Source: Acanthaster planci
Taxonomy: Eukaryota; Echinodermata; Asteroidea; Valvatida; Acanthasteridae
Assembly (NCBI RefSeq): GCF_001949145.1
Contig: NW_019091362.1
Location: 1,225,383 to 1,289,382, forward strand
Length of the DNA stretch: 64,000 bases
Direction of reading: 5' to 3'
Shown: positions 24,001 to 35,700 of the stretch, one piece after another
Numbering within the stretch: the stretch's first letter is position 1
Layout of the letters: each line of letters starts with the position of its first letter
Translations under genes and position numbers: made by a program
Notes under the pieces: generated by a model
Seen by the model: the letters and a program-made list of their open reading frames with translations, nothing else
The model's database searches: none
What the model was told of the DNA's origin: nothing

Positions 24001-24261
24001 GGACCGGTTCTTCATGGCATCCCAGACACATGTAGGCTTGTGGCTCTCCGGGTGAACCGTGACCTCCCCGGCGCATTCATCCTCAATGTCCTCATCCCGA
24101 GGTTTGGCAGACAAGCTGCGACTTCCTGTGGCGCGTAGGAAGCGTCTGCAGCCAAGAGAAACCCAACAGAAGATAACCACACTAATTAGGAGGGGTAAAC
24201 TAAGCAGTACACTATCTCCAGTAGTGTTGGGAGAAGGGAGGCAGGCAACATGGGGATTCAT
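17826..24261 (-). CDS. MPPED1/2-like metallophosphoesterase with a duplicated alternative exon
   Basis: The coding exons in transcript order are 24261-23946 (5' end uncertain), 21703-21554 (2a) or 21494-21348 (2b), 20588-20360, 19961-19846 and 18079-17826. All junctions are GT-AG and in phase. With exon 2a the protein is 354 residues if it starts at the ATG at 24261; human MPPED2 is 294 as I recall. It belongs to the class III nucleotidyl-cyclase-associated calcineurin-like phosphoesterase family, whose members hydrolyse phosphodiesters in vitro with bound Mn. Metal ligands are visible: SDTH (about 115-117), GD (137-138), GNHE (168-171), THG (265-267) and GHIHEGYG (303-310). The vertebrate paralogues carry Gly where this protein has the first His of GHIH. 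The nearest paralogue (MPPED1 or MPPED2) cannot be decided. No upstream exon or promoter was identified. Confidence 0.93.
18150..18310 (+). repeat. tRNA-derived SINE, degenerate copy
   Basis: A B-box-like word GGGTTCAATCCCAGC at 18174-18188 is followed by a downstream module GTGGGTTTTACCCAG...CTCTGGGGTTTTTATCCCACC that resembles the tail of the SINE at 45615-45765. The A box is not clear. It lies in MPPED intron 4, in antisense orientation to the gene. The rest of that intron holds nothing I recognise. Confidence 0.6.
19846..19961 (-). CDS. MPPED-like exon 4
   Basis: This 116-nt exon encodes QPEFCDWAFNLPRGQPLLDK and ends THGPPLG; the THG His is a metal ligand. The acceptor is TTCATAG and the donor TTAG|GTAAAG. 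Confidence 0.93.
20360..20588 (-). CDS. MPPED-like exon 3
   Basis: This 229-nt exon encodes GQLPHRHKVVIAGNHEVTFD through MGFRIYGSPW. GNHE supplies the conserved Asn/His metal and phosphate ligands. The donor is CCATG|GTAACT; the Trp codon is completed by exon 4. Confidence 0.93.
21348..21494 (-). CDS. MPPED-like exon 2b (duplicated exon with metal ligands replaced)
   Basis: This exon is 147 nt. Its acceptor is CACTACGCAG and its donor G|GTGAGC. It encodes RFVCISDTFS and ILIHAGNFSNIG, so the His of D-x-H is Phe and the Asp of G-D is Asn. It has no stop codon. Codons for shared residues differ mainly at silent positions from exon 2a, which argues for selection on the protein. Inclusion of either exon keeps the frame into exon 3. 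Confidence 0.85.
21554..21703 (-). CDS. MPPED-like exon 2a (catalytic version)
   Basis: This exon is 150 nt. It begins after the acceptor CACTGTTCAG and ends at the donor G|GTGAGT. It encodes RFVCISDTHN (metal ligands Asp and His) and ILIHAGDFTNIG (metal ligand Asp). It has the same phase as exon 2b, which starts 59 nt downstream. Confidence 0.92.
21704..23945. other. MPPED intron 1
   Basis: This intron is AT-rich with several TACATGTA clusters (notably about 23580-23670) and no recognisable exon. Introns 2b-3 (20589-21347) and 3-4 (19962-20359) likewise show nothing beyond splice signals. Confidence 0.7.
23946..24261 (-). CDS. MPPED-like exon 1 (N-terminus)
   Basis: The 3' boundary is GAAG|GTTGGT, a slightly weak donor, after VQPINPDIPIPEG, which matches the VDPIPYDTPKPAG region of vertebrate MPPED2. 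Two 5' boundaries are possible. One is the ATG at 24261, giving a hydrophobic segment (LLSLPLLISVVIFCWVSL) followed by Arg, as in a membrane anchor. The other is a splice acceptor (TTGGCTGCAG) that starts the exon at 24145 and removes that segment. Confidence 0.7.
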
Positions 24262-27200
24262 TCAGCAATGATTGTCAAACGTGTTATCATACTGTTTCAA
24301 ATTCTAAAGTGTTGGCACTCTCAATTCCTTAAAAAATTCCACTTCATCCCAAGGGGACAACTTGGCCCATCCCTTCCCTCCCTCAAGATGGCAGTTCATG
24401 TACATGTACCGGTACGACTGACTGACCAGAACATCAAAGCAAATTCTACATGTACATGTAGCTCAACTTCTAAATGTTTTTGTCACTTACATGTAAGTAA
24501 GCAACCGTATGTTGCATACACATGTACCGTGGGTGAACATGTTTTTTGTATGCACTAATATACATGTACCGGTACATGTTTGTGCATACATTTATGTACA
24601 TGTACATGGTACGTGTAAATGTGCTGCTAAACCAGCCAAATGGACTACAGGAAGCCTCAATCCTACTTGTATGTACTGTACATGTAATTACATGCACACA
24701 TGTGCATTTATGTACATGCAGCAACAGTGTAGGCCTACTCCGATGACTGGTTTAGGAGAGAAGATCAAAGGCCAGAAATCAACACAGGATTTTTAATGAC
24801 CACAGAAAATGGAATAGATGCATACAGGTACATGTACATGCAAGTAGCAATTAAAATATAAAAATTACCTAGCATTTTGTGAGGCAACACAAGGGAAATT
24901 GCTGTATCAACACATATTTTGAAACTATTGTTTCTGTGATTTCGACAAGTCACAGGTAAATTTTTTGAGGATTCCTCATGAGAATATGATACACAATTCA
25001 ATAAACCAAAATACATGTAGACTAGTACTGCATAATTTACAGAAGTGGCATACACATACATGTATGTACATGTACATGTGCGTATACATGTACCGGTACA
25101 TGTACAACAGATAGAATAAGACCATCATTTACGTGAATATCACAGAACACATGTACATGTATACGGTTCGTTTACCCTACATGTACATGAATGTGGCATG
25201 TGCCATGACGTACTAGTACATGTGCGCATAAATGTATATCTCCATGTACTGTACTGGTATCTTTCTTGTGCCCGGAGAAATGCACAGAACATCTGATAAG
25301 CAGATGAGTGCCCCTGGCTCCCATCTGATGGTCGGCTGATTCCTCCAAAGCCGATGACACACCGTCAACTTCAGATCGAAGTCTTTACTGATTCTTTAAT
25401 GCACTCCCTTGGCAGGTTCTAAGTTATCTGTTTTTTAAAGTTTAAGCGCAACCAATGATGTTTCCACAATAAAGCCAAGGTACATGTAAGGGGAATACCA
25501 ATTTCTCTCCCTTTTCAAATGAGCTGCATCACAGGTTGTTCAGGGATTTCAAATGGGGGGCGGGGGACCCGAGGGAGGGCACATGCACCCCAGTAGTTAC
25601 GCCACTGCCGGTAGCGTCTGGTACAGAGTCTACGCATATACATGTAGCAGTAGCAGCACCCCGTGTGAACTGTAAAGAAGTTTTTCATTATAAGCAAAGC
25701 AAAAAGGGTCTGTCAAAATCTGCAATTTTGGGCTACCCAAGAAGAAAAAAAGTTAGTGCAAGGCCTGCTTTCAATAAGTTTTGAGTAAAGATGCAAGCAA
25801 ACATACATGATCAGTCTTAACATTATTATGATAACCAGAATAAATTACATGTACCGTTAACAGTAAACTGTTTCTTGAATGCATATTTTTACAATTCCTT
25901 GGTGATTGGGATGTGAAACACAATTGAACAAAAGGGTAAACGTCTCCATTTTGCCCTTTTTTCATTTGGTTCCTCAGTTTTAATCACTATTCACAAACAC
26001 AAAATGTTTGTACCCCCAAAAAAATCAAACTGAAATTTAAAGTAACAGTGCTATGAGTATTTATGGTACCACTACTTATCTCCAGTGTCTTTTCTCCTCA
26101 ATTCCCTCTGTTTACCGATACATGTACCTTTGATGAGCTCCTTAAGAGCATGATCAACTTTTCACTTTGGTGTGGAACTGTCCAAAAGTCATTTCTTCAC
26201 AATTTCGTTCAAAGTCCAACAAAAGTAAGCACTTCAATGACTGGCTTAACGTACTGGTACATGTACATGTAGTTTAATAAAGGGCTCATCCCATCAAATT
26301 TTTGATACACTTCCTTTGGAACTGTTGTAAAAATGCATGAATCATAAAGGAACTTATAAAGGAAAGCGTGATCAGAAGAGGAAGCCCAGTTTGAAGGACA
26401 AATGAACCAACTACATGTACTTACATGTACTATACCAAAGAGATTGAAAAACAGCATGCTGAAATGTCTACTACCGCGGTATGCACCGTATGAGGAACTC
26501 ATTTATTTCAATGCTAAATGTACATGTACCATACCCAGTGACGAATCTCTTAAGATGCACTGGTTTTCATAAGACCAGCTGTGTCAATATTGAATGTACT
26601 GGTACATGTATGTGCTTGGTAACCAGGCCTGATGAACATGAACATGTACAATGTATGTCTCATTTGCAAACATGCTCCTGAAATGTACAGGTGCATGCGC
26701 ATGCACATGTACATATTATTAACAATGTACGGTACATGTACATGTAATCCGTGCACATGTACCGGGTACATTATGAGAGTAACTATTGCACATACCCATA
26801 TACATGTGCACATATCCTAGAATGTACGGTACAGGTACATGTAATCCGTGCACATGTACCGGGTACATTATGAGAGTAACTATTGCACATATCCATACAT
26901 GTGCACATACATATCCTAGAATGTACGGTGCAAGTATCCCAGAATGCACCAGTATAATAACACCATGTTTTTGTGGATACCGAATATGCCCAATACATGT
27001 ACCAGTACTTTTTGGTACATGTTTATTCCTAAATAAAGTTTTTTAGTTTCATCTACTCAAAACGTACACTACATGTTGTACATGTACTGTGCATTGTTTG
27101 TGTGCTCTTTCTAGGAGTACAAGGTATACAAAAATCAATATACACTGATACCGGTATATGCAAATTCATGTCAACATTTCAGCTGTACACTGTGCATACA

Positions 27201-29827
27201 TGCACTGTGTACTTGTACATGTACAGTACTACGGTACATGCACACTACACAGATTTATTCTCTTTATCCCTGAAGGTTAGGACGTACACCCACCAATCCC
27301 CAAACCAGGCTGAAGTCAGTATTTGTGATGTTGGACAATTCCTCTCTTTCAGCTTTTTTGTACCTACTGACCTACAAGCTTACTGTACAGAGTATCTTGA
27401 ATATGAGATGAACACATACATTTTCTTAAAACATACATGTACATGTACATGTCAGTAACCCTGTAAACTATACGTACCGTACATGTACATCAAGTATACA
27501 TGTGTACATGTACTGCAAATATTGTTGCTTTTAAATAGAAGCTTTTCCAGCTATTGGTACCGATGGGTGAATAGTAAGAACTGTTCAATATGGCACTTAA
27601 AAAGATTAAAACTCACTTTAACCTACATGTACGTGTAGCCGTGTACACCATACGCCAAAATCAATTGGTAAGAAACGTTTGACTTAAATCAGGGGCAAGT
27701 TATTAAACCAACATAATTATAATAACTCCATGGTCAATTACGGCATTACGACTTAATTCAAAAGCGTTATCTCTAAGGTTTGGTGGAGTGCAATGCTGAT
27801 TTGAGTTGACAATATCAAGTTCACGGAACTTCTGGGGATGAGAATTGGGACAAGCTTTCCCCCTCAAGGCATCCTGGTCATTATGTGTTTTTTTTTAAGG
27901 GTCTGCAGTCATCAACCGGAGACAGCGGAGTCAAAGCATGAAACGGGGCAGAGCAACCCGAGACCGCTCAATTCAGCGCTGAGGCTACACGGTGGCGCGA
28001 CAGCCAACGCGAAAATTCCCCAGGGCCCAGCTACACGTGCACATATGTGCACATGCTAGGTAACCCAGTAAATGCCGGCATCCAGGTCAGTCCATGCTGT
28101 GTGATATGTCAGTTACCTTCCTGTTAACTATCTGTAAAAGTATCGATCTACCAATATGTAAGCCCTCCTTTTTTTTTAATCAGGGACAAATGGTCAAGGG
28201 TAATATTTTAAGTTGGGAATGGCTGCTCAAAATGTGTCTTGCAGCTAGGATAAAAAAGGGTTCTTGAAATTGCAAAAAAGGGGATAATATGGTATTCTTG
28301 GTTTTGAAATATCTGAGAAAAGAAATACACGTAGATACAATGTATGTACATGTAGGACTGGAAGGTGAAGATTTTTTTAATTAAGTAATCATTATTTTCA
28401 AATACAGATTACATGTAAATAAAACATGTAATAAAAAAAGCCTGATACACATACATGTACATACCAGTATGTATGCTATAAATACATTTTTGCTCCTGTG
28501 CTAATTTACTCCACAATCCTGATTTGCTAATTCAATGTCATTATTATTTAAGTCATACATGTACAAATGTACCTGTAGCCTTGTGTGTACCATACAGCAT
28601 TAAATTATTGTGAATTTAGAATTTAATAAAAAGGCAAATCTGAAGATACTTTGTGAGTGCAATTTCTGGTTTTGGCAAATTTCCAACAGGGAAGGGATGC
28701 TCCTCAAGTGAGAACTGTGGACAAGTATCGTCTTATTTTTTAGAATTTTTATCTGATTTTTTACACATCCCAAGAACTGGAATGTGATTTTGATTAAAGC
28801 AAAACAATCACACCGAACGATTAGCCCCATGGCCATTGGTGGCACAATCATGGCAGCTCTAAATATAAATGTTGACCGAGCGACAATGACATTACAGCAT
28901 CACTAACAGCTGACAGAGTACTCGTATTTGAAACAATATACAGCAGCCACATGTTGATGTACATGTAAGCACATACATGAGACTGACTCCAGTCAAATAT
29001 GCCAAATTACACTTTTCTGACGGCATAGATCCCGTACAATCTCATCCCATTACACCAATACATACTGTAGTATTTTACAAAGAATATTTACAACTAAGAA
29101 TTTTGAGCAGAAAATGACTGAACAAATACACACAGGATACCTGTACCTTGCAACATTTGACACAATAATCATACCGTACATGTACATGCAGAGTCAAAAG
29201 GAGAGTTACATGTACATGCACCTACATGTACTTAAAAAGTATCAAAATACTGGAAAAGGGGAATCAACACAAAAAATACTCATCAGATTTCCGCTATCGG
29301 TTGATGAACTCCATTTTCCCTAAACACAAGGCTTTATAACATGCAAAAACATAATTGAAAAACAGAATATCTGAAATGTATTTCATGCTTTTAATTTCAT
29401 AAATGAAATGTACGCATCCACCATCCATCAAACACCTACATGTAATGTATACCTATTTACAGCACAAATAACATGATCCACATGTACATGTATATGTACT
29501 GTGCAGGTACATGTACATGTACCAATAAATCTTTATTGCTTCCGTTTGTGCATACTGGTACCCGGTACTCATCGGTACAAGTACGCGTAAACTGGCCTGA
29601 ATTTCAGCATGCTCCTCGCGGCCAGTGTTATCACATACAAATTCAGTCAAACTTACCATCCCGGTGCCATGAAAATCCTACTACACTGTCATGAACAATG
29701 TACTGGTACCCAGTACTCATTAAGGTTCTACATGTACATGTAGTACTAGAACTTGTACTTGTATACACCATTACATGTATCAGTACCAGTTTAATGCATA
29801 CACTGTACATGTACATGTATACATTTA
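24262..29827. repeat. Region saturated with TACATGTA palindromic words
   Basis: TACATGTA and overlapping forms (ACATGTACATGTAC, GTACCGGTACATGT) occur many times across this stretch, singly and in short runs, separated by otherwise unique sequence. The open frames here are full of Met-Tyr-Thr-Cys-His strings and are artefacts of these words. No gene is recognised. Confidence 0.75.
26724..26944. repeat. Tandem duplication of a ~97-bp unit
   Basis: Unit 1 (26724-26820) and unit 2 (26821-26919) are nearly identical, and a third copy is cut short (26920-26944). Each unit starts AATGTACGGT and contains GGGTACATTATGAGAGTAAC, so it is a local duplication within TACATGTA-rich DNA. Confidence 0.9.
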
Positions 29828-30004
29828 CAGTGGTACTCAAAATTATTCACACCCTTTGGAAAATAACATACCCGGTACTCTTCTACATTCCTCATTTGTA
29901 AAGGCTATCACATATGTATGTTGGTACAGTATCTTTTGTCTGTTTGTTGAAATACACAAACCCACATGTGTGTTGGCTAAACTTCATTTGCTTAACAATA
30001 AATG

Positions 30005-31238
30005 TTGCCATGTTGAGAAATTAGCCATTTACCAGTCAGTCCTGCACTCATTAATGCAGTCCTGTTTTCCCACCAAGATCACGACAAGACACACCAACGA
30101 TAAGCCATGGGTCACCGATGCATTTTGACATTTGGTCCAGAGACGCCAGCGGGCAAGAATGGCAGTCAAAGTTGACTCGGCAAAACAACTTCGTAACCAA
30201 GTTCATCGTGCTGCCTCGCGTTTACGGCATGATTTCTACCAGTCTAAGATTGCTACCTTGCAGAATTAGTCCTGCAAAGACTGGTGGAAAAACATGTAGG
30301 CACTCATTGGAGCACCATCAATAAAGGGAGGTGCCTATTTGCAGGGCCTTGCCAAAACGGTGTCCAATGGAGAACTGCAGGCACTAGCAGATAAGATTAA
30401 TGACTTTTTAAACCAACCCTATCTTCCAGTCAACAGAACCTGTGCCAGCAGAGCTTTGCATCAGTGTTTACTCTACGAAGAAGGCTCTTGATAAGATTGA
30501 CGTTGCCAAAGCCACGGGGCCTGACGGAATCCCTGCATGGATTCTCCGAGAATTTTCCAATGTACTTGCTGCCCCTCTAACGGACATTTATAACAGTTCA
30601 TTTAGAGAGGGTGTAGTTCCCACGAGTTGGAAAACTGCTCATGTCATCCCCACACCAAAGACGTTTCCACCCAGGTCAACAGACACTGATATTAGACCAA
30701 TTTCATCGACATCCATTGCTGCCAAAGTGTTTGAATCTATTGTACTCCACCAAGTGTCTAGTAAAATCAAGGACAAAATAGACCCAAACCAATTTGGCTG
30801 CATTCCTAAATCTGGTACTACTGATGTGCTTGTGGAAATGGTTCACCGATGGTACGAGGCTACTGACAAACTCGGCAGATTTGTACACATCCTGCTGCTA
30901 AACTACTCCGAGGCATTCGATCACACAAATCACTACATTCTTATCCAGAAACTGATCGACCTGGATCATCATCTAGTACGTTGGATGGCTGCGTTCTTGA
31001 AGGATAGGACCCAACGTGTCAAAATTGGGTCTGTAAATCACCCGCAGGTTGTCCAAATGGTGGTGTCCCACAGGGGACACTATCTGAATTTTGTATTGAT
31101 TCTGGTTTTTGTATTGCTGTTTTTACCAATTTTAACTTAAGGCTTTAGTATTTTTATATTGTATTTTGAAATGGTGTCTTTTTGGACTATATTCTGTAAT
31201 TCAATCCAACCTTTGGTTGCAAATAATCATAATCATAA
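30005..31238 (+). mobile_element. 5'-truncated non-LTR retrotransposon nested in the Tc1 element
   Basis: Both junctions fall inside the left Tc1 inverted repeat: its sequence is left at about 30004 and resumes at about 31239. The insert has decayed endonuclease-to-RT linker sequence (WVTDAF, LRNQVHRAASRLRHDFY, with stops) and then reverse transcriptase. It ends in the short repeat AATAATCATAATCATAAA, like the 3' tails of CR1/L2/Rex-type elements. Exact boundaries are good to a few bases. Confidence 0.8.
30442..31140 (+). pseudogene. Reverse transcriptase fragment (non-LTR), inactive
   Basis: The open frame contains RT landmarks in order: KATGPDGIPAWILREF, the RPIS block (here DIRPISSTSIAAKVFE), QFGCIPKSGTTD, and FVHILLLNYSEAFDHTNH, where the usual catalytic Asp (LLDYSKAFD-like) is Asn. 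GVPQGTL is visible only in a neighbouring frame at about 31060-31085. It is followed directly by the 3' untranslated tail, so the YADD motif and the C-terminal half are deleted. Confidence 0.85.
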
Positions 31239-31473
31239 AAGATGTGGCCCGGGTTTGTTTTTTGCTCCTGATCAAAATTATTCATACCCCAGAGAAAATC
31301 TCGAGAAAAAAATGACTGCAAGAATCTTTGGCATGAAGCTATTTCAAGATGTTCCAAAAGAATAAATACCTTCTTTTGATGACTTTGTGTTCAAGATTCT
31401 GATGAAATGCCATCTCCCCCAAAGAGTATAAAAAGAAGAAAAGTTTTCAGATCTTTCTCAGTTACTCCTCACC

Positions 31474-32498
31474 ATGACCAAAAAGAAGGAACTCAATGAG
31501 GACATACACCAGTGTATCGTGAATGCCCATAAAGAAGGCAAAGGCTACAAGGCAATTTCCAGCAATATGAGGTCCCTGTTGCAACAGTTCAGAGTATCAT
31601 CAGGAAGCATAAGAAGTTTAACACAGTGAAAACCTCAATGGGCGTGGCTGGAAGTGCCAAGTATTCCCTAGACTCACCAGAAAAATCTGCTGGGAGGCCA
31701 ACAACAACCCATGGATCACAACCAAGGCCCTAACTGATACCATTGACAAGGCAGGGACAAAGGTGTCCCAGGCAACCATCCAGTGAGTATTGCACAAAGG
31801 AGGTCTCCACGGACACAGGCCCAAGAAGACACCACTACTCAAGAAGAAACATAAAGAGGCTCATCTAGCATTTGCTAGAGCACATTTGAACCAAGATCCT
31901 ACATGTACCTTTTGGTCATCGGTCCTGTGGTCTGATGAGACATAGATGGAGTAGTTTGGCCACATGGATATTGCCTACGTCTGGAGGAAGCAAGGAGAAG
32001 CATACAAGCCGAAGAACACAATCCCAACTGTAAAGCATGGTGGTGGCAACATAACGATATGGGGTTGCTTCTTTGCTAGTGCTACCAGGAACCTCATTAA
32101 GATCAAGGGCATCGTGAAAAAGGAGAATCACCGGTAAATCAAGATCCTGATTGGACGAAGGGTACCAGCAGGACAATGACTCCAAGCACACCGCTAAGGT
32201 AGTAAAGCTGTGGTTCAAGGACAGTGGTGTCCATGTACTGGAATGGCAAAGTCAAAGTCCTGACCTAAATCCAATAGGAAACCTGTAAAGGGCGCTGAAG
32301 ACCTGAGTGATGGCCAGGAGACCATCCAACCTGACCCAGCTGGAGGCTTCTGCCAAGGAAGAGTGGGCCAACATCCCACAGGAGACATGCAGAAAGCTTG
32401 TGGGCATTTATACGTGTAGGTTTGTCATGAGGCAGTCTTCAAGAACAAATGTCACTGTATTGACTATTAAGAAGAGACTTTGGACTACCTTTATGTAA
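31474..32498 (+). pseudogene. Tc1-like transposase, inactivated
   Basis: The frame starts at an ATG after CTCCTCACC and reads MTKKKELNEDIHQCIVNAHK, a helix-turn-helix DNA-binding start. It then breaks through many stops and frameshifts. The DNA still shows the GYG-type and WPHGYCL-like remnants of the DDE domain in shifting frames. It ends at a TAA just before the right inner direct repeat. No functional product is possible. Confidence 0.85.
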
Positions 32499-32714
32499 AC
32501 CTGGGGTGTGAATAATTTTGACCCCGGCCTACATGTATCTATTATTATGCAAATGAAGTTTAGACAACACACATGTGGGTCTGTGCATTGCAACAAACAG
32601 ACAAAAGATATACATGTACAGTGAAAGTACCGAGATAAAAGCTGTTACAAATGAATAATTTAGAAAGGTACAGTATGTTATTTTCCAAAGGGAATTAATA
32701 ATTTTGAGCACATG

Positions 32715-35700
32715 TATATACACAAATATGTATACCAGTAGATTGGGTTCCATATTACCATGATTGCTAAATGGTTACTCCAGCACAAGTACATACAGTG
32801 GCAACACCAGGAAACAAGAATGGCACGTTGTCCCTGCATTAATGTACATGTACAACTGTACAATGTACATGTACGTATAATGCAGTTTTCACATCCCCAC
32901 TGCTTGACTGAGTGATTGTGCTGTAAATTTTTTCAATGCTTCTTTCCCATGTTCAAGGAACCATTACTGAGTGTCAGCTGCAAGGAGTTTACTGAAAAAC
33001 AAACCACAGTGTTTAAGCATAGGAATCCTCAACATCTTAAAATCTACACAGCGTCCGTTTTTATCATACCAAACTGAGTGACACATCGACACAAAGAGCT
33101 CAAACTCCTCGATCTAATACAAAGTAACACTCAAAAGGAAGTTCTAGAGACTAGTATCAAATATGGTCACTGTGTGCAGGTGAGGCTGGATGTAGTGAGG
33201 CTGCACCAGCGGCTAAGCCAGAGGGGGAATGGGGGATTCCCCCCCCACAAATTCCCAGTGCCCTCCCCCCGGTGCCCCCCTCCACTGAAAAAAAAAATGG
33301 ATAATGAACAAGGCTGACAAAAATTTGCCCCCAACAAACACACCACTGAAAGCTGGTGCCCCCCCCATAAGATGCTGGTGCCCCTTTGTGCTCCCACTGG
33401 GCTGCACACATGAAAGTCTCACTGTTTCCTGCCAAGACCATTCACCCATCTTGGAGAGATTAAAAACAACACACAGTCTTGGAAAAGTCAGCCACAAGCC
33501 TCATTTACATGAGATCTTAAATGATAGCTTACCTGAAAGACATGATTATGGTGACTGAAAACCATCAGCCTGAGTATGGTTGAACCAATCCCTAAAAGAA
33601 TCACGATAAAAACAGGAAGAAAGAATGCTATTTATAACATGCCAAAAACTCTGCATAATTTTTTTACGATGTCATTAACTTGTTCATGTTACACTTCTGC
33701 ATGCATTAAAGGCTTGGAATTTATTGTGCGACAGGCTAATAAGGACGCATACAAAATAAATTGTTCATTGTCTTATTTTTCAAAAAAGTTGGGGATTTTT
33801 TTTTCTCATGACACTGCTAATGTGACTTGAAAAATTACAATGTTCTTCTTTTTTTAGATCTCACCCAAAAAATTACTGTATTTGCTTTTTACCTTGGCTC
33901 CATACTGTAACTCAGCCTCCATTCAATGATTGATTTCACTTCCCGATAATTTTTCTACTTCTATGAAGCCAACGAGTCTAATGTGAGTTCCAAGCTGTGT
34001 GAGTTTATTGGTTGAAGCATCCAACTGCACGGCCAACTGCCAACTTCTGGCTTCATCTATAACTTGAATCAGTTTTAATCCACTGACTTTGGAATTTCTA
34101 GCTCACGAAAAAGATGGAAGTATTTTCATTTAGTTTGAACAAAATACAGTCCAACAAGTGATCCTGATGTCAGAGGTGAATGTGCGGCAAAGGCTAGGCT
34201 GAAATCTTCTGGTTTCTTAGCACTCCAGCAAGATGTCACTAAGTCTACAACAAGTGTGTTTCAGCGAACATTTAGCCGCAAACATGACTAGATGCAAAGC
34301 CCTGTCATACAACCAGTGTCGTGGGGTTTCTTCAAAATATTTTTATGAACTCATTGCATACAAGCACACTACTAGTACTGCCAAAGTATGCGTCACAACA
34401 CAAAGACAGGATACCAGCCAGTAAGCAGAGTTACTGTATGAGTGAATGGACCACGTCACTGATTTTTAATGTGCATTGTAAATGCACGCAGGTGGGGCCG
34501 GTGCCGCCACTACATGTCGGAAGTTCCGCATGAACACAGATTTCTGAAGGTAACAGAGTCCGCTTTGGATTCAACGGTCTAAATACCGGTAACTGAATTA
34601 CCGCAGTCTCTGGATCTTCAACATATGCACTCTTTAAAAAAAAGGAGGGAGGGTCAAGGTGCAACAACTTTTTTATTTTTATGCAGCCTGACTGCAGCAC
34701 AACATGAGCAAGCACAGCCATTTGCATTGCAGCTGGAAAAAAAAAGCAATGCAAATGAATTATTCAAAATACCCTATGTACGCACATTATGCACTACCAG
34801 GATCATGTGATTTACAGATGAACTGTACAGTAGCTGAGTCAGACAGGGGCTTTTGACCATGTACTGTAGATGTTATGTACCGGGGGGGTATGTGTAAATT
34901 AAAAGCTTTTCCACTGACTACTTGGTAAAAAAGCAAAGCTGAGGGTAAAATTTCACTGTGTAGACGGAACAAAAGATAACCCCATTTAAATGATTTAGAA
35001 AACAAATGACTACTGTGAGGTCTGCTTATGATCAGTGTTGTGTGTTTGACTCCAAAATGTCAACGACAACTTCGGTCAACTTTCACTATATGTAAGTATC
35101 ATTATGGGAAGCCACTATCAAATACTGAAAAAAAATTGTGGCCCTTATATTTTTAAGATTTCCTTGGCCAAGGTGCCCATCTTAAAACTGGGTACTAGTT
35201 TTGGGGTTTCCTTTTGCAGAAATGGAACAAAAGAAAGTTCTGTTTATAGTACCTACATCAATTGCCCTTACATTTAGGCCTATCACTACATTTGAGTACC
35301 TCCAATTTATCTGAAAAAAATGATTTCATGCCTGTTACTTGAGATGCAATTGAAAAAAATTTTCAAAGGAGAGCTGGGGAAAGTTAAGACTCTCAAACTG
35401 CATCACAAAACCCAAGTAATCAACACACAAGTTTGTTTCCAACCAAAAGCACCGATTTAACATGTACATGTAGGACACAGCTTATTTATCCCTAACCCTC
35501 CTCAATCCTTCACCTGTTGGAGGACTGAGGAGTGTTAGGGTTATGGTATCTGGAAACCAAAAGGGGCTCCACATGCCTTCAGGGCCAGAAGATCAACTTT
35601 GTTTTTTTAGTAGGACGTTTTACTCACCAATCTCTTGTTCTTTACTGGTACATGATGACCATTGCATTGAACACTTCACGTGCATCACAATGCGCATGCA

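Larger units (their letters stand above)
29828..32714 (+). mobile_element. Tc1-like transposon of IR/DR type, inactive, with a nested insertion
   Basis: The element is flanked by TA (29826-29827 and 32715-32716), the Tc1/mariner target site. The left inverted repeat starts at 29828 and the right one ends at 32714. Each carries two copies of a 19-bp direct repeat close to TCAAAATTATTCACACCCC: 29838-29856 and 31272-31290 at the left, 32503-32521 and 32689-32707 (inverted) at the right. This four-site layout is the IR/DR structure known from Sleeping Beauty-type elements. The left repeat is split by a retrotransposon at about 30005-31238. Without that insert the element would be about 1.65 kb, usual for Tc1. 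Confidence 0.88.

Noticed and set aside
24470-27046. Many Met/Tyr/Cys/His-rich open frames
   Set aside because: They are translations of TACATGTA words; no homology, splice structure or conserved domain.
33157-33497. Gly/Trp-rich minus-strand frames
   Set aside because: Translations of C-run low-complexity DNA.
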